From positions 1 through 24,850 of the forward strand of contig JAFGQA010000399.1 of assembly GCA_016935885.1 (NCBI GenBank): DNA of 24,850 bases. The letters are read 5' to 3'. Positions 22,993 to 24,850 of the stretch are shown one piece after another. Position 1 is the first letter of the stretch, and every line of letters begins with the position of its first letter. The translations under genes were made by a program, and so were the position numbers. Below the pieces are notes generated by a model. The model saw only the letters and a list, made by a program, of their open reading frames with translations, was not told the origin of the DNA and searched no databases. This stretch comes from Phycisphaerae bacterium. Its GTDB lineage: Bacteria; Planctomycetota; Phycisphaerae; UBA1845; UTPLA1.

Positions 22993-23184
22993 GGACGGAT
23001 GGCACGGGATAACACTGTTCGCGCCAGTGGCACCCGCGTACATTCATTACAGGCATCGCGCCCTGATCGAGTCGAGTATTGTAGGGCTCGCTGCGCGGAC
23101 CATCCCTTCAGTGTTGCGCCACCGAACTGTCCGCGAAGCGGACCTTATGTGGCTCGCCGATTCGTGAGGAGGCACAATCGTCGG

Positions 23185-24159
23185 GTGTTGTACTTTGTTG
23201 ACGAATCCGGGAGTTTCGTTGCTCGTGGAGAATCGCCTCCTCCGGCGGTTTTCGCGTCCGTGGTTATTCCCGAGACAGCCGCCAATGAGGTCTTCCACGC
23301 GTTCGGCAACCTCTCGAAAGGTCTATCCGCAGCGGAGAAGGACAACGGCGAAGTGAAAGGTCGCCTGATGTCTAGGGCCTCCCGTCAACTTTTTGCCGAC
23401 TTCCTCTACGCGTTTCCCGATGTCATGGTTCACACGACCGTCCTCGACTTCGATTCGTCGGACGACGACGTGCTGGAGAACTGCCGACACCAAATGAGGG
23501 AGATAATTCGGGCACAAGCAGGCAATTACATCTTTCCGAAGATGCGTGAGGAGGTCGACGCGCTAGGCAAGCAAGTTGGAAATCTCGGTCGCGGTCAGTT
23601 AGCACACCTGTTCTGTCTCGCCCAGGAAATCGTGGGGGCCACCAACTGCTCCATCGTGAATTACAACGCCAAGAGGCACGCCCCTTGCTTCCGCGAATTC
23701 CGGTATGAGGTTGATGCTGTTGCCACCCGGCAGGACATTGTCCTTCGGAAGTTGATGACCCTGTGGCTTCCAGCCTGGTCCATAAGTGATCCCGTCACCC
23801 TGATTCAGGGCATCCATGTCCCGGGCCATCCTCTGATAGACAACTACTCCGTAGCAGACGGGATGATAGATGCCAAGAAGATGATCGTAGACAACATCCA
23901 CTTTGTCGATTCCAAGCGTTCAGCGGGGGTTCAAATGGCAGATATTGTCGCCAATTCGATGTTACAAGCTGTTCGGGACTCTGCCGACTTGTCAGATTGC
24001 CATGCGGTTGTAGTGAGGATGCTCAAGAATGGCTGCATGCCGAAGGACAACCCCATTGGGCTCACTGCATTACGGGCCGAGCGTGGCCGAGCGAGGACGT
24101 CGAAGTTCAGAAGGTTTGTAGCCGCGGTATTGCGGGAGCCGGGCAGGCCACACACGTAG
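23185..24159 (+). CDS. DUF3800 domain protein
   Basis: This 324-residue protein has the DUF3800 signature, a family predicted to have an RNase H-like fold and common in accessory and phage-related regions. The opening VLYFVDESGSF carries the Asp6-Glu7 pair, and the C-terminal GVQMADIVAN (248-257) is the usual Q-x-A-D motif; NIHFVDSKRS (237-246) lies just before. Acidic residues consistent with metal binding are present, but the active site is not proven. The GTG at 23185 follows gaggagg (23166-23172), so it is preferred; the longer frame from 22999 adds 62 residues of unconserved sequence. A nuclease or defence-related role is an inference only. Confidence 0.83.
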   Translation: MLYFVDESGSFVARGESPPPAVFASVVIPETAANEVFHAFGNLSKGLSAAEKDNGEVKGRLMSRASRQLFADFLYAFPDVMVHTTVLDFDSSDDDVLENCRHQMREIIRAQAGNYIFPKMREEVDALGKQVGNLGRGQLAHLFCLAQEIVGATNCSIVNYNAKRHAPCFREFRYEVDAVATRQDIVLRKLMTLWLPAWSISDPVTLIQGIHVPGHPLIDNYSVADGMIDAKKMIVDNIHFVDSKRSAGVQMADIVANSMLQAVRDSADLSDCHAVVVRMLKNGCMPKDNPIGLTALRAERGRARTSKFRRFVAAVLREPGRPHT

Positions 24160-24206
24160 GTCGAGCGCCGCCCGGCGCTTGGGGGGCATTGGCCGGCAAG
24201 CCCTAA

Positions 24207-24285
24207 CAGCCCGTCGTAAAAGGGAAAACAGCGGTTCAGCGACGCCGTTCCTGGCCATGAAAACCACCGGCGAGACGCCGGTGCC
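24207..24285 (-). repeat. 79-bp repeat, right copy (inverted)
   Basis: Reverse complement matches 21530-21608 at 70 of 79 positions. It contains the hairpin caccggcg/cgccggtg (24265-24283) and runs directly into the next inverted repeat. Confidence 0.85.
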
Positions 24286-24384
24286 GGGTGCCATGCCTTC
24301 ACGGGCGGAGCCCGGGTAGGCATGATTCCTTCGAACTCAACATGCTTGCCCGCGACTTCGTCGCGTGAAAGCATGGCACCCGGC
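24283..24384. repeat. Inverted repeat around a ~60-bp loop
   Basis: Arms 24283-24303 and 24364-24384 pair at 20 of 21 positions (gccgggtgccatgc core). A smaller inner pair, gggtaggcatg (24314-24324) and catgcttgccc (24341-24351), pairs at 9 of 11. The right arm overlaps the apparent start of the final open frame. Confidence 0.8.
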
Positions 24385-24850
24385 ATGGACGATTGGGGTC
24401 GGTTTCTTGTCGCCTACCAGGGAGAAGTCACCGGGCCATGGGCCGGCAACGATATCTTCGTCTATCGCTTCGACGCGGAAGGCAACTGCATCTGTGGAGA
24501 AGAAGACCTCTGTCCGGCACCGGTGTCGGTGCCGCTTGATTATCGTGATCACGGTTTGCCCTCGGTCTCCATGAGCCGCGAGGCACGCGTGCTGGTCGGT
24601 TGGCTGGGCTGTCGAACGTTGGTTAGTATCCAACCGAGTACGAAGCTCTCGTCGCGCTTCGATTCCGACCTCGACCCCTTCGTCCCTCCGGTCGCCGATC
24701 CGCCCGCGACGGGCCGCAAGGACCACGAAGTGTCGGCCGGCACGTCGGACCTCCTGGTGGCCCAGCCGGCGGTGAACTTCAGCGCCCTGGCCTGGTCGAG
24801 GAGGAGCGAGGCGGACAGTAGGGTGCGCCGTGCGGATTGCCTGTTGGGGG
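24373..24850 (+). CDS. Partial gene, repeat-domain protein (runs off the edge)
   Basis: This frame has no stop between 24220 and the window end, so the gene is incomplete. Candidate starts are ATG at 24322, 24373 and 24385. The translation opens with WGRFLVAYQGEV and continues to NDIFVYRFDAEGNCICG, which resembles the F-x-V-x-W...G...V-F-x-R-x-F-D-x-x-G-N repeats of large secreted calcium-binding or adhesin-like proteins. No signal peptide is visible and the match starts mid-repeat, so this could be a 5'-truncated gene whose front has been replaced by the 24283-24384 inverted repeat. Codon use beyond 24600 looks GC-rich like chromosomal genes here. Confidence 0.5.
   Translation, partial: MAPGMDDWGRFLVAYQGEVTGPWAGNDIFVYRFDAEGNCICGEEDLCPAPVSVPLDYRDHGLPSVSMSREARVLVGWLGCRTLVSIQPSTKLSSRFDSDLDPFVPPVADPPATGRKDHEVSAGTSDLLVAQPAVNFSALAWSRRSEADSRVRRADCLLG

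Noticed and set aside
22999..23184. Longer N-terminus for the DUF3800 protein
   Set aside because: The added 62 residues show no conservation pattern; gaggagg precedes the GTG that opens the conserved VLYFVDESG motif.
24164..24179. Terminator after the DUF3800 gene
   Set aside because: A 6-bp stem with a 4-base loop exists, but it is followed by a G-run, not a T-run, so support is too weak.

Overview
The window looks like a chromosomal segment of a GC-rich planctomycete (Planctomycetota, perhaps Phycisphaerae or a relative). This rests on a bacterial topoisomerase VI B subunit, a PEP-CTERM secreted protein, a subtilisin-like protease ending in a dockerin-type repeat, and dense small hairpin repeats between genes. 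No rRNA or tRNA is present, so the placement is an inference.

Layout. Positions 1-619 carry no clear gene but hold a run of hairpins. Positions 620-2820 (+) hold a Rid-family protein, glutamate racemase (murI) and a HEAT-like lipoprotein, probably one transcript. Converging on them are dprA (2837-3985, -) and, further along on the same strand, a DUF2203 protein, a zinc-ribbon membrane protein, a PEP-CTERM protein and a large secreted S8 protease. The 5.7-6.05 kb gap has a 16-bp tandem repeat and paired hairpins. From 9969 to 17740 (-) lies pheS, then a two-gene HD-phosphohydrolase/YwgA-like cassette, then pheT, then a secreted beta-helix protein. pheS and pheT normally sit side by side, so the lower-GC cassette appears to have been inserted between them. 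pheT itself is enlarged by in-frame repeat sequence.

Divergent from pheS is top6B (18130-20274, +), with no top6A partner visible. From 20275 to the end the window is accessory DNA: two copies of a ~370-bp repeat, each just upstream of a small envelope protein gene; a 120-bp MITE-like element with perfect terminal inverted repeats and a 5-bp target duplication, whose empty site survives in the other repeat copy; a DUF3800 protein; and the start of a gene running off the right edge.

The best candidates for an under-described system are the HD/YwgA-like pair splitting pheST and the block at 21530-24285, which is bounded by an inverted 79-bp repeat and holds the membrane protein and DUF3800 genes. 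Functions are read from sequence motifs and memory of the families; no database search was run.
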